A stretch of 64,000 bases of DNA from NCBI GenBank assembly GCA_964581115.1, contig CAZOMY010000012.1:16447-80446 (forward strand), given 5' to 3'. Origin of the DNA: 2-02-FULL-55-14 sp964581115 (lineage in GTDB: Bacteria > Bacteroidota > Ignavibacteria > UBA10030). The position numbers and the translations under genes are program-made. Shown here one piece after another: positions 9,496 to 17,075 of this stretch. How positions within the stretch are numbered: position 1 is the stretch's first letter; every line of letters starts with the position of its first letter. Under the pieces are notes generated by a model. It did not search any database. It worked only from the letters and a program-made list of their open reading frames with translations, and was not told the origin of the DNA.

Positions 9496-10713
9496 TCAGA
9501 GATGTCGGATCGCATCCATGGGCTGCAGTCGGACGGCCCGCAGAGCGGGCTGCAGCGCCGCAAGGATGCACATCGCAATGATGAGCAATCCGCCCCGGAC
9601 CGATCCGAGTGGGTCCAGAACGGGGTAGATGATCGCTCCCGAGCCCCACGAGGATAGACCTTCGGCGAACCAGGAAAAGTCCAGACCCGAAGACGCGATC
9701 CAGGCGTTGAGTGCATTCCCGAGCACAAGCCCGATCGACGTACCCACCGTGCCCAACATGGCGGCCTCCATGAGCACCATGCGGAACAGCATGCCATCCT
9801 GCATGCCTACGGCCTTGAGGACTCCAAACTCACGGATCCTTTCGAAGACCGACATCATCATCGTGTTGATGATGCCGAAGATCATCGCCAGACCGAGAAT
9901 GACGTAGTAGATGATCATCGATTTCTCGGTCAATTCCACCGTGGCGGCGAGGGAGGGGATCAGATCTTCGTAGGACTGGACCTCGAGGTCAGGGCCCAGT
10001 ACGGTACGAAGCGAGTCGCGCACCGGGTTGAGGTCGGCGGTCGAGCGGAGCACCATGGCAAATTCGGCCGCCTCAATGCCCGCACCGATCAGATGCTGCG
10101 CCGTTGCGTAGGGAATATAGGCGTGCAGTCGGTCGAACTCGAGGATCGGCGTGCGGAACAGCCCCACGACGCGGAAGAGTTCTGAACCGACCCGGCCTTC
10201 GCGAGTCGACGACATGGCCACCACCTTGTCACCCAAGCCGATGTCCAGGGTCTTTGCCATGCGTTCGCTGATGAGGATCTCGCGCGGATCCGTGCCGAGA
10301 TTGCGCCCCGCCACGATCGACCGATGGATCGTCGTCACATGTTGTTCGCGCCCGGGTTCAATACCGACGAACATCACACCCGACGAATTCCGGGCGGACG
10401 TGAGTAGGCCCGTGGTCAGGATCCGGCGCGAGGAGGCGGCAATTCGCCTTTCGGCGGCCAAAGCCGAGTCGACCACATCGGGACGGGCGATGAATCGATC
10501 GATGTCCGGATTGTCGTGATAACCGGTACGATGGACCTGAATGTGCGCCGTGTGCGCGCCGAGCTGATTGTCGAGCGACTGGCGCATGAAGCCTCGGACG
10601 ACCGCCTCGATGAACACGATTGCGATCAACCCGACGACGACCGAGGTCAGAATGATGAACGAGCGGCGGTGATTCCGCCAGATGTTACGCCAGGAGAGCC
10701 GGATGAGCATCAT
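9496..10713 (-). CDS. ABC transporter permease, FtsX/LolC/MacB type (second)
   Basis: 405 residues. One N-terminal transmembrane helix (about 20-42) follows a short WRNIWRNHRR motif. A large periplasmic domain (about 45-275) comes next, then three C-terminal helices (about 275-300, 320-350, 370-395) and the typical RLQPMDAIRHL end. This is the four-helix FtsX/MacB_PCD layout without a fused ATPase, as in LolC and LolE. It starts inside the stop of the preceding permease gene (10710-10713 overlap), so the two are translationally coupled and likely form the heterodimeric membrane part of one transporter. Confidence 0.9.
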   Translation of the reverse strand: MMLIRLSWRNIWRNHRRSFIILTSVVVGLIAIVFIEAVVRGFMRQSLDNQLGAHTAHIQVHRTGYHDNPDIDRFIARPDVVDSALAAERRIAASSRRILTTGLLTSARNSSGVMFVGIEPGREQHVTTIHRSIVAGRNLGTDPREILISERMAKTLDIGLGDKVVAMSSTREGRVGSELFRVVGLFRTPILEFDRLHAYIPYATAQHLIGAGIEAAEFAMVLRSTADLNPVRDSLRTVLGPDLEVQSYEDLIPSLAATVELTEKSMIIYYVILGLAMIFGIINTMMMSVFERIREFGVLKAVGMQDGMLFRMVLMEAAMLGTVGTSIGLVLGNALNAWIASSGLDFSWFAEGLSSWGSGAIIYPVLDPLGSVRGGLLIIAMCILAALQPALRAVRLQPMDAIRHL

Positions 10714-11948
10714 GTGTGTCGGATCCCTTTCAATGGCTCGAGCCGGGCGACGCGGTAGAGCGGATAGATGAGCGAGAGAAGCGAGGCAGCCGCGATGACA
10801 GCCACGACCTGGCCCAGCACCCAGAGTTCCGTCGATCCGACCATCTGCGGCAGGAAACCGTACTGAGCGTAGATCTCTTCAAAATCGCCCGTGAAGGTGA
10901 TCGGATAGGCCTTGACGTAGGCGTTGACGGCGTATCCGAGCGACGTTCCTGTCAGAATGCCGATGGCTATCATGTAGAACGACTCGACCAGCACCTGCAC
11001 GACCAGCTGGGACGGCTTCATGCCGACGGCGAGCGTGACGCCGAACTCGCGGAATCGCTCCGTGACGGACATGAGGACCGTGTTGAGAATGCCGAAGGTC
11101 ACGATGACGATCAGGACGATCATGAAGAAGTAGTCGCCGATCCGGTCGAAGGCCATCGCTTGCGCCAAGTCGGGCATGACCTCGGCCCAGGTCAACACGG
11201 CCGTGTTGGCGATCGACGCTTCGGCGACGCCTTGTTCAAGACGAGCGCGCTTGTCCTCGAGGCGATCAAGGTCGTCAATGGCTATGGCGATCACGCTGAC
11301 GCGGCCTTCCATCGCCAACAGTTCCTGCGCCGCGCCGACATTCATCAGAATGGTCCCTGCGTCGAAGCCCTGTACTCCCATGCGCACGCTGCCAACCACG
11401 CGGAATTTGAGGTTTCCGAGGACACCGTCGAATCCTTGTGCCAGAACGACGATCGTATCTCCGATGCCCGCTCCGAGGTTGGTCAGGAGCGTTGTGCCGA
11501 CGACAACCTCGTCCATCGCGCCCGCCGCGAGGTGTCGTCCATCGACGACGCGGCGATGGAATCGCGAGACCTGTTGCTCAGCTTCGGGATCCAGGCCCAG
11601 CATGAGCACACCCGCAGAACGATCGCGAAAGCTGACCAATCCGTCGGCCTGGATGCGCGGCGCGAAGCCGGCGATCCCTTCGGTCTGAAGCAGGATCGAC
11701 CGCAGAGTCGCCGGATAGGCCAGGCTCTTCGAGAGCGAAGGATTGTCTTGGTACCCCGTGCGTTGCACCTGCAGGTATCCGGCGAACATCTCGACGGTGT
11801 TGCGGACGTTGATCTCCCACGTACCCGTCGCAAGGCCCCGTTGCAGCAACGAGAGGAAGGAGGCGAAGACAACGGCCAGGATCGTCAGGACGGTCCGACG
11901 CCGGTTTCGCCAGATGTTCCGCCAGGCCAGTTTGACGATGAGTCTCAC
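10710..11948 (-). CDS. ABC transporter permease, FtsX/LolC/MacB type (first)
   Basis: 412 residues, a paralogue of the permease encoded next to it. It shares the N-terminal WRNIWRNRRRT motif, one helix (about 20-40), a periplasmic domain beginning with a QVQRTGYQDNP-type stretch that the neighbour also has (HVHRTGYHDNP), three C-terminal helices, and a VARLEPLKGIRHT end. The start overlaps the stop of the LolA-like gene by 4 nt and the stop overlaps the next permease by 4 nt. Two distinct permeases plus one ATPase is the LolCDE arrangement. Whether the cargo is lipoprotein, lipid or something else cannot be told from sequence. Confidence 0.9.
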   Translation of the reverse strand: MRLIVKLAWRNIWRNRRRTVLTILAVVFASFLSLLQRGLATGTWEINVRNTVEMFAGYLQVQRTGYQDNPSLSKSLAYPATLRSILLQTEGIAGFAPRIQADGLVSFRDRSAGVLMLGLDPEAEQQVSRFHRRVVDGRHLAAGAMDEVVVGTTLLTNLGAGIGDTIVVLAQGFDGVLGNLKFRVVGSVRMGVQGFDAGTILMNVGAAQELLAMEGRVSVIAIAIDDLDRLEDKRARLEQGVAEASIANTAVLTWAEVMPDLAQAMAFDRIGDYFFMIVLIVIVTFGILNTVLMSVTERFREFGVTLAVGMKPSQLVVQVLVESFYMIAIGILTGTSLGYAVNAYVKAYPITFTGDFEEIYAQYGFLPQMVGSTELWVLGQVVAVIAAASLLSLIYPLYRVARLEPLKGIRHT

Positions 11949-12703
11949 CGCATGGTCCCTTTCTCGAGCTCACGGAACGAGAAGATCCGATCGCTGATGG
12001 CGACGTCGAACTCGACGCTCTTGTACTCAAACGTCGTCCGATGTCCCGGCTTGAGGTCGTTGACCATGCTTTGCCGGGCCGGGATGACACGCCCGCCCAT
12101 GCGCCGGATGTCCTCGAACGTCATCGTACGGGTGCGTGTGCCGCGTTCGTCGTAGTACTCCGCGCGCGCTGGCAGGTAGTCAGCCATTCGGACCCAATAG
12201 AGGATGCGACCCCAGACCACTGGAGCGTTCGGCTTGGGGATCAATTCCAGCTGCCACGTCGGTGCGCCTGCCACGGAGTCTCTGGCGAGGATCCGCATCG
12301 TGTAGTCATCGATCAAGCTCGACTCTCGCACGAGATCGTCGTTCGTGAAATCGGACCCATTCCAGGACTGGAGCATCATTGAAGGAGGGACCTTGATCGT
12401 GGTCTCGGTATTCCGCAGATACATCCACAGCTCATTGTCGATCTTCAGCGTCTTATTCCCGGCTTCACGTCGCGGGGAGGTGATGACGATCAGGGCTTTG
12501 TCGTTCCCCACCCACCAGCTGTCCATCTCCATTGTGCGAGTATAGTCAGGGGTCTCGATCGTCATGGAGAACGTGCCACGGGACGTCTTGCCCTTGAGCA
12601 GGTCTTCCGATCGACGGAGGATCTGCTCCGCCGTTTGCGCCGTCAGCGAAGCAGACGCCACCATCCACCACAGTGTCGAGCGAAGCAGAAGGCGTGTCAG
12701 CAT
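11945..12703 (-). CDS. LolA-like outer-membrane lipoprotein-sorting protein
   Basis: 252 residues with a signal peptide (about 1-22, ending SLTAQ). The mature chain matches the outer-membrane lipoprotein-sorting (LolA-like, PF17131-type) family in layout. It has AEQILRRSEDLLKGKTSRG near the N-terminus, beta strands with WVGNDKALIVITSP and ELWMYLRNT, and a C-terminal FEDIRRMGGRVIPARQ. This fold is an open beta sheet that carries a lipid-modified or lipid cargo across the periplasm. It starts one base after the regulator gene ends and overlaps the first permease gene, so it belongs to the same transporter operon. Confidence 0.85.
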   Translation of the reverse strand: MLTRLLLRSTLWWMVASASLTAQTAEQILRRSEDLLKGKTSRGTFSMTIETPDYTRTMEMDSWWVGNDKALIVITSPRREAGNKTLKIDNELWMYLRNTETTIKVPPSMMLQSWNGSDFTNDDLVRESSLIDDYTMRILARDSVAGAPTWQLELIPKPNAPVVWGRILYWVRMADYLPARAEYYDERGTRTRTMTFEDIRRMGGRVIPARQSMVNDLKPGHRTTFEYKSVEFDVAISDRIFSFRELEKGTMR

Positions 12704-12704
12704 A

Positions 12705-13181
12705 TCAGACTCTCTTCTTCAAGGTTGCGTATCGCGATGTGAACCGATCGATGAGCAGGGGGAATTCCCGCTCAAAATACGTGTAGAACTCAAGAAGTTC
12801 GCGGAGTCGTTGTCCTGCCGGCGACGCATGATCTTTGACGAGGCTGAGTCCGTCCTCGAAAGACCTTCGGAACTCGGAGACGAGCGACAGACGTCGACGA
12901 ATCAGGTCTGCCGTTGCTCCGGACTTGATGCGAAAGTAGGCCCGACGTTCGCCCGTGACGCCTACCTTTTCGATGAGTTCAGACTGGATCAGGATCCGGG
13001 TCATCGTACTGACGGAGGCTCGGCTTGCTTTGAGCCGTTCAGCGATCTCTTCGGCTGCCAGATACGGCTGGGGGGAAATGAGCAGCAGGCCGAAGATCTT
13101 TCCGGCGATCCGGGGAATCCCCGCGCGCTCCATGTTGGTGCCCAGATCTTCGACAAACCGCAGCAACTCGTTCTTTTGCAT
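12705..13181 (-). CDS. GbsR/MarR-family transcriptional regulator
   Basis: 158 residues. The winged helix-turn-helix spans about residues 38-90, with AAEEIAERLKASRASVSTMT as helix-turn-helix and a wing around GERRAYFRI. The C-terminal half (about 95-155) is helical and suits dimerisation. The N-terminal portion, with GIPRIAGKIFGLLL, resembles GbsR-type regulators. It is the first gene of the LolA/permease/ATPase/barrel operon, and an 18-bp palindrome overlaps the predicted -10 of its promoter. Autoregulation and control of the whole operon are therefore likely (inference). The inducing ligand is unknown. Confidence 0.87.
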   Translation of the reverse strand: MQKNELLRFVEDLGTNMERAGIPRIAGKIFGLLLISPQPYLAAEEIAERLKASRASVSTMTRILIQSELIEKVGVTGERRAYFRIKSGATADLIRRRLSLVSEFRRSFEDGLSLVKDHASPAGQRLRELLEFYTYFEREFPLLIDRFTSRYATLKKRV

Positions 13182-13233
13182 ACGACGTTACACGATTGTT
13201 TTCCAGATACCTACGGAACATGAATTTTAGAAG

Positions 13234-13251
13234 TTTCAGTCACGACTGAAA
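13234..13251. promoter_or_regulatory. Perfect palindrome, probable operator of the GbsR/MarR regulator
   Basis: TTTCAGTC-AC-GACTGAAA is an exact 8-bp inverted repeat with a 2-nt centre, about 53 nt upstream of the regulator start. It overlaps the -10 of the predicted minus-strand promoter, an ideal place for repression. Confidence 0.7.
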
Positions 13252-13277
13252 TTAATACAGCACGGCAGGATTTGCAA
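13249..13277 (-). promoter_or_regulatory. Predicted sigma-70 promoter of the Lol-like operon
   Basis: On the minus strand, TTGCAA (13277-13272) is followed after exactly 17 nt by TAATTT (13254-13249). The start point would fall near 13242, inside the palindrome. Confidence 0.55.
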
Positions 13278-13366
13278 AAACAGGATTGTTTGGAATGACA
13301 CTCGGATAAGGCTGGAAGAGTTGTGTGAACCTCGTACCTTGTGGCGGACATCCACGGGAGGTGACC

Positions 13367-13819
13367 ATGAGGTGCGAACGTTGCAGCAACGAATACCCGT
13401 CGGAGTACTATTTTGCCAGCGAAGGAATCTGCCGGGACTGCTTCAGCAAACTCGACGCGAGGGACCGTCAGAAGGTCTTCGAACCAAAGGGCATCGAGCG
13501 GATGACGACGACCGCGTTCACGATCGATGGTTTCCGTGTTGTCCGGTCGATGGGCGTCATCCGGGGGATCACGGTGCGGTCGCGTTCCATCCTCGGGACG
13601 ATCGGCGCGGGATTGCAGACGATCGTCGGAGGAGATATCACGCTCTTCGCCGAGCTGTGCGAAGAGGCGAGATTGCTGGCGTTTCGACAGATGGCAGGTC
13701 ACGCCGAGCGAATGGGGGCGAATGCCGTGATCGGCGTTCGGTACGACGCGAACGAAGTGACTGACGGAGTGACGGAAGTGCTCTGTTACGGCACGGCGGT
13801 CGTCGTTGAGCCAGTGTAA
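13367..13819 (+). CDS. YbjQ/DUF74-family protein with N-terminal zinc-ribbon-like motif
   Basis: 150 residues from the ATG at 13367, chosen because GGGAGGTG lies just upstream. The earlier in-frame start has no such site. Residues 3-25 hold CxxC-x15-CxxC (Cys3, 6, 22, 25), a probable metal-binding knuckle. The remainder (about 45-150) is a YbjQ-like domain: an N-terminal strand/turn with TTTAFTIDGFRVV, a Gly-rich GTIGAGLQTIVGGDI loop, and the closing GANAVIGVRYDANEV stretch. YbjQ proteins form pentamers of uncertain function. The added Cys knuckle is not part of the standard family. The gene stands alone. Confidence 0.85.
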   Translation: MRCERCSNEYPSEYYFASEGICRDCFSKLDARDRQKVFEPKGIERMTTTAFTIDGFRVVRSMGVIRGITVRSRSILGTIGAGLQTIVGGDITLFAELCEEARLLAFRQMAGHAERMGANAVIGVRYDANEVTDGVTEVLCYGTAVVVEPV

Positions 13820-13852
13820 CTGGTTGCGGAAAGCTCCGTTGGAGGTCAAAGC

Positions 13853-13884
13853 GTGAACCGCCAAGGACGCCAAGAACGCAAAGG
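13853..13884 (+). repeat. Copy of the dispersed CGCCAAG-type intergenic repeat
   Basis: GTGAACCGCCAAGGACGCC followed by AAGAACGCAAAGG. Related copies occur at 30773-30797, 32457-32495, 32543-32580 (inverted) and 49441-49481. Confidence 0.7.
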
Positions 13885-14130
13885 CCGCAAAATTGCTTTG
13901 GGAAGGGGGTCTGAAGGCAAAGGCTCTAAATGGCGAACTTCCCACGGAGAGGTTTTTCGACACCTTCTGATCGCCGTGCCTGCCGAAGGGAGTGCTTCAC
14001 TGCGGCGAGCTTCCCGCCACGTCCGCTGGTCTTCCCTTGTAGGTGATCCGCCGGTCGGGCAGAGCGCTCATTCTTCTCCCTGACCTGCCGGAGGGAACGC
14101 AACACACATGAAGGGTGCAGAAAACACAAA
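13885..14130. other. Gene-free spacer
   Basis: Between the YbjQ-family gene with its adjoining repeat copy and the cold-shock terminator I see no credible coding region or RNA gene. Confidence 0.6.
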
Positions 14131-14150
14131 ACCCTCGCCGAGGCGAGGGT
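14131..14150 (-). terminator. Rho-independent terminator of the cold-shock gene
   Basis: An 8-bp stem (ACCCTCGC/GCGAGGGT) with a 4-nt loop begins 23 nt after the cold-shock stop. On the minus strand it is followed by TTTTGTGTTTTC. Confidence 0.85.
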
Positions 14151-14173
14151 ATTGTGTTGGACTGCAATGATCG

Positions 14174-14374
14174 TCAGACTTTTTCGACTGACTCGGCTGC
14201 CGGCCCCTTGGGGCCTTCGACCACCTTGAACCGGACGTTATCGCCGTCGTTCAGGCTCTTGTAGCCATCACCGACGATGTTCCGGAAGTGGACGAAAACG
14301 TCCGTGCCGTTCGAGCGGGAAATGAATCCGAAGCCCTTAGCGGCGTTGAACCATTTGACGGTTCCTTGTTCCAT
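14174..14374 (-). CDS. Cold-shock domain protein (CspA family)
   Basis: 66 residues, a complete single cold-shock domain. It has the N-terminal GTVKWFN strand, RNP1 KGFGFI at 13-18, RNP2 VFVHF at 26-30 and the GPKGPAAESV end. It binds single-stranded RNA/DNA and acts as an RNA chaperone. A good ribosome-binding site (AAAGGAG at 14382-14388 on the minus strand) fixes the start. A predicted promoter at 14560-14588 gives a leader of about 180 nt, as in other cspA genes where the leader makes expression depend on temperature. That regulation is inferred here. Confidence 0.96.
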   Translation of the reverse strand: MEQGTVKWFNAAKGFGFISRSNGTDVFVHFRNIVGDGYKSLNDGDNVRFKVVEGPKGPAAESVEKV

Positions 14375-14559
14375 ACAACGACTCCTTTGAAGAGAGATGA
14401 TATGTCCGAACCCGTGGCGACTTTCGCCATACTGATCTTCGTCAGGCCTTTCGGCCGATCCTGCGATTGAAGTTGCCCGGGAAGGAACCAGAGGAACCGA
14501 TCGAGGGACTCAACAGCGGAGGAACTACGAAAGAAACAGCGGTGTATCGTGACACCTAT

Positions 14560-14588
14560 AAGATACACGAATTGCTGGAAGGATTCAA
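14560..14588 (-). promoter_or_regulatory. Predicted sigma-70 promoter of the cold-shock gene
   Basis: On the minus strand, TTGAAT (14588-14583), a 17-nt spacer and TATCTT (14565-14560). It implies a long 5' leader down to the start at 14374. The short repeat GGTGT/ACACC (14541-14556) would lie at the very 5' end of the transcript. Confidence 0.55.
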
Positions 14589-15013
14589 GGGAAATCTTTG
14601 GTAAGGGCCAAAGAGATCTCTCAGGTGCAACGACCCCGAATTCGCGACGGAATGAGCGTTTTGTCATCTCCTGTCATGCCGAACGACCTGCTCCTCTTTG
14701 TGAAGTCCTTCGAAAAGGTCGATTCGCCCGCCCGCCACGTGCGTGGAGATCTCTCTGAACGTGGCTCGCCGTGCCGTCAGGCGAGGCGGGGCATCTCGCT
14801 TCTGGCTTCAGTGGCCATTCAAGACGCGAGATTCCGAATCCGCCTTCTCATGAAGATCTGAACTAGAACGCGGTTCGGAATGACGCTGGGGGCCCTGCTC
14901 GGTCATTCCAAACACGTTTTTCTGCCCGAACTCCTTGTGCGAGTGATTCGGAATCTCGCTTTGAGGGCATGAAGGGTACAGAGTCGAATTGGGATCGCAT
15001 GCGATGAAATGCA
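14589..15013. other. Gene-free region with degenerate repeats
   Basis: No credible gene. It contains fragments of the CATTCCGAATCTCGC type in both orientations, including the nested inverted-repeat element at 14826-14959, and GC-rich imperfect hairpins around 14725-14790. Confidence 0.6.
14826..14959. repeat. Nested inverted-repeat element, 134 bp
   Basis: Perfect 15-bp terminal inverted repeats (14826-14840 GCGAGATTCCGAATC and 14945-14959) enclose a second perfect inverted pair (14877-14884 GGAATGAC and 14902-14909). There is no open frame inside. This looks like a REP- or MITE-like non-coding element. Confidence 0.6.
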
Positions 15014-15039
15014 AAGCGGCCTCACAATGGGGGCCGCTT
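15014..15039 (-). terminator. Terminator after tRNA-Arg(ACG)
   Basis: An 8-bp stem AAGCGGCC/GGCCGCTT with a 10-nt loop lies 4 nt past the tRNA 3' end on the minus strand and is followed by TTGCATTTC. Confidence 0.7.
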
Positions 15040-15043
15040 GCTG

Positions 15044-15117
15044 TGCGCCCGAAGGGATTCGAACCCCTAACCCTCAGCTCCGTAGGCTGATGCTCTATCC
15101 AGTTGAGCTACGGGCGC
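15044..15117 (-). tRNA. tRNA-Arg (anticodon ACG)
   Basis: A 74-nt cloverleaf on the minus strand with acceptor GCGCCCG, D-loop AACTGGATA, anticodon loop CTACGGA giving ACG (Arg, CGU/CGC/CGA after inosine modification), and T-loop TTCGAAT. CCA is not encoded. A terminator follows. Confidence 0.95.
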
Positions 15118-15241
15118 ATTACTAAGACCCATAAAGATACGCCTTCATCGATTGATTTTCAAGAGCGCCTTGATTCGCCCCCGCCTTTCTCTTCGTCTCA
15201 TCATTCGTTACCATGCGCAGGTTCGTGCAGGGACTCTAACC

Positions 15242-17053
15242 ATGATACGATCATTCCTCGCGGTCCTCGCGCTCGTGGGGTTCGACCAGCAACTCTCAGC
15301 GCAATCACCCGGTCGGCTTGAGGTCAGCTCAGGACAGTTTCTCCTAAACGGAAAGCCTTTCCAGATCATGTCGGGCGAGATGCACTACCCGCGGATTCCC
15401 CGGGAATACTGGCACGACCGGCTTGTCAAGGCGCGGGCCATGGGATTGAATACCGTCTGCACGTACCTCTTTTGGAATGTGCACGAACCCGGACCAGGCC
15501 TCTTCGACTTTAGCGGTGATCTTGACATAGCGGAGTTCGTGCGCGAGGCGCAACGCGTCGGGCTCAACGTGATCGTTCGTCCCGGCCCCTACGTCTGCTC
15601 TGAATGGGATCTGGGTGGACTACCCTCATGGCTGCTCAAGCACCGGGACATCAAACTTCGGTGCGGGGATCCACGCTACGAAGAGGCGGCCGAAAGATAT
15701 CTGAAGCGCGTCGCGCTGGAACTGGCTCCATTGCAGGCCGATCGTGGCGGACCGATCATCATGTTCCAGGTCGAGAATGAATACGGCAGTTACGGCAACG
15801 ACAAAGCGCACCTGCAGTTCCTCCGATCGACGATGCAGTCGGCGGGCCTCACGGTTCCATTCTTCACCTCGGACGGTCCGGCGCCGCACCTTCTTACGGC
15901 CGGAACACTGCCGGACGTTCTTCCCGTCGTGAACTTTGGCGGGCGACCCAAAGAGGCGTTTGAGACGCTTGAGAGGTTTCGCGCCGGCGTTCCGCACATG
16001 ACGGGGGAGTTCTGGTGCGGCTGGTTCACGCATTGGGGCGACTCGACGTGGGGCTCCTCCAACACGGCCAAGCAGACCGAAGAACTCAGGTGGATGGTTG
16101 AGAACGGGAAGTCGTTCAATCTCTACATGTTCCATGGCGGTACGAATTTCGGATGGACGGCTGGAGCGAACCACGGTCGATACTACGAGCCCGACGTGAC
16201 ATCATACGACTATGACGCTCCGCTCGACGAAATGGGGAATCCGACCCCGAAGTACCACGCTTTTCGCGAAGTGCTCTTGATGCATCAACCGCCGGAGGCG
16301 GTGCCCCCACCGCTTCCCGATCGCCGCCAAGGCATCGAGATCCCCGCGTTCAAGCCCGTTGCAGGACCACGGTTGCTGGACATGCTTCCGGGCTCCATCC
16401 GGAAGCCTCAACCGGTCTCCATGGAGGAGCTGGGACAAGACCATGGCCTCATCCTCTACCGTACGACGCTGATCGGACCGACAAGCGGTCTGTTGACGGT
16501 GACGGAACTGCATGACTACGCGCTCGTCTTTGTCGACGGGGTCTTCGTCGACACTCTGGACCGAACGAAAGGGAAGTTTTCGGTCCGGCTACCGGAGACG
16601 TCGTCGCCCACTCCCGTCTTGGAGATCCTGGTCGAAGCTATGGGGCGCGTCAATTTCGGTCAGCATCTCATCGATCGAAAGGGGATCACTGAGCGCGTGA
16701 CACTGCGCGGTATCATCTTGATGAACTGGGAGATGTTTCCGTTGCCGCTGAAGGATCCGACGGCCGACCTCGCGCGATATCGTCGGAACGTGGCAAACCA
16801 CGGACCGCGATTCTATGAAGCGTCCTTCACGCTCGCGGAGCCGGGGGATACATTTCTCGACATGTCGGGGTGGTCGAAGGGAGCCGTCTGGGTGAACGGC
16901 CATCACCTCGGTCGGTATTGGAATGTCGGACCGCAGCGCCGGCTCTACCTTCCCGGCCCGTGGTTGAAGGCGGGTCGCAATCGTCTCGTCATTCTCGACC
17001 TCTTAGCGGACGAAGCGGCGGCCGTTTCGGGCCGTCGTGCCATGCATGACTGA
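15242..17053 (+). CDS. Beta-galactosidase, glycoside hydrolase family 35, exported
   Basis: 603 residues from the ATG at 15242, chosen because it opens directly into a signal peptide (MIRSFLAVLALVGF..., cleaved near LSAQ) and follows an AGGGA box. An upstream in-frame start would add 30 residues close to the tRNA. The catalytic (beta/alpha)8 domain (about 28-340) shows GH35 hallmarks: GEMHYPRIPREYW, TYLFWNVHEP, RPGPYVCSEW, the acid/base Glu180 in QVENEYGSYG and the nucleophile Glu256 in TGEFWCGWF. C-terminal beta-jelly-roll domains follow, ending with VWVNGHHLGRYW. It should release terminal beta-galactose in the periplasm or outside. A sodium/solute symporter gene lies immediately downstream, a likely uptake partner. 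Confidence 0.95.
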   Translation: MIRSFLAVLALVGFDQQLSAQSPGRLEVSSGQFLLNGKPFQIMSGEMHYPRIPREYWHDRLVKARAMGLNTVCTYLFWNVHEPGPGLFDFSGDLDIAEFVREAQRVGLNVIVRPGPYVCSEWDLGGLPSWLLKHRDIKLRCGDPRYEEAAERYLKRVALELAPLQADRGGPIIMFQVENEYGSYGNDKAHLQFLRSTMQSAGLTVPFFTSDGPAPHLLTAGTLPDVLPVVNFGGRPKEAFETLERFRAGVPHMTGEFWCGWFTHWGDSTWGSSNTAKQTEELRWMVENGKSFNLYMFHGGTNFGWTAGANHGRYYEPDVTSYDYDAPLDEMGNPTPKYHAFREVLLMHQPPEAVPPPLPDRRQGIEIPAFKPVAGPRLLDMLPGSIRKPQPVSMEELGQDHGLILYRTTLIGPTSGLLTVTELHDYALVFVDGVFVDTLDRTKGKFSVRLPETSSPTPVLEILVEAMGRVNFGQHLIDRKGITERVTLRGIILMNWEMFPLPLKDPTADLARYRRNVANHGPRFYEASFTLAEPGDTFLDMSGWSKGAVWVNGHHLGRYWNVGPQRRLYLPGPWLKAGRNRLVILDLLADEAAAVSGRRAMHD

Positions 17054-17075
17054 TCAAGCGCACGAAAGGACCTCC

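Noticed and set aside
10716..12155. A 479-codon plus-strand open frame across the permease genes
   Set aside because: It lies antisense to two well-supported permeases and the LolA-like gene, is rich in Asp, Arg and His as expected of a GC-rich shadow, and matches no family I know.
15152..15241. Longer N-terminus for the GH35 enzyme
   Set aside because: It would place 30 basic residues before a complete signal peptide and starts 35 nt from the divergent tRNA.
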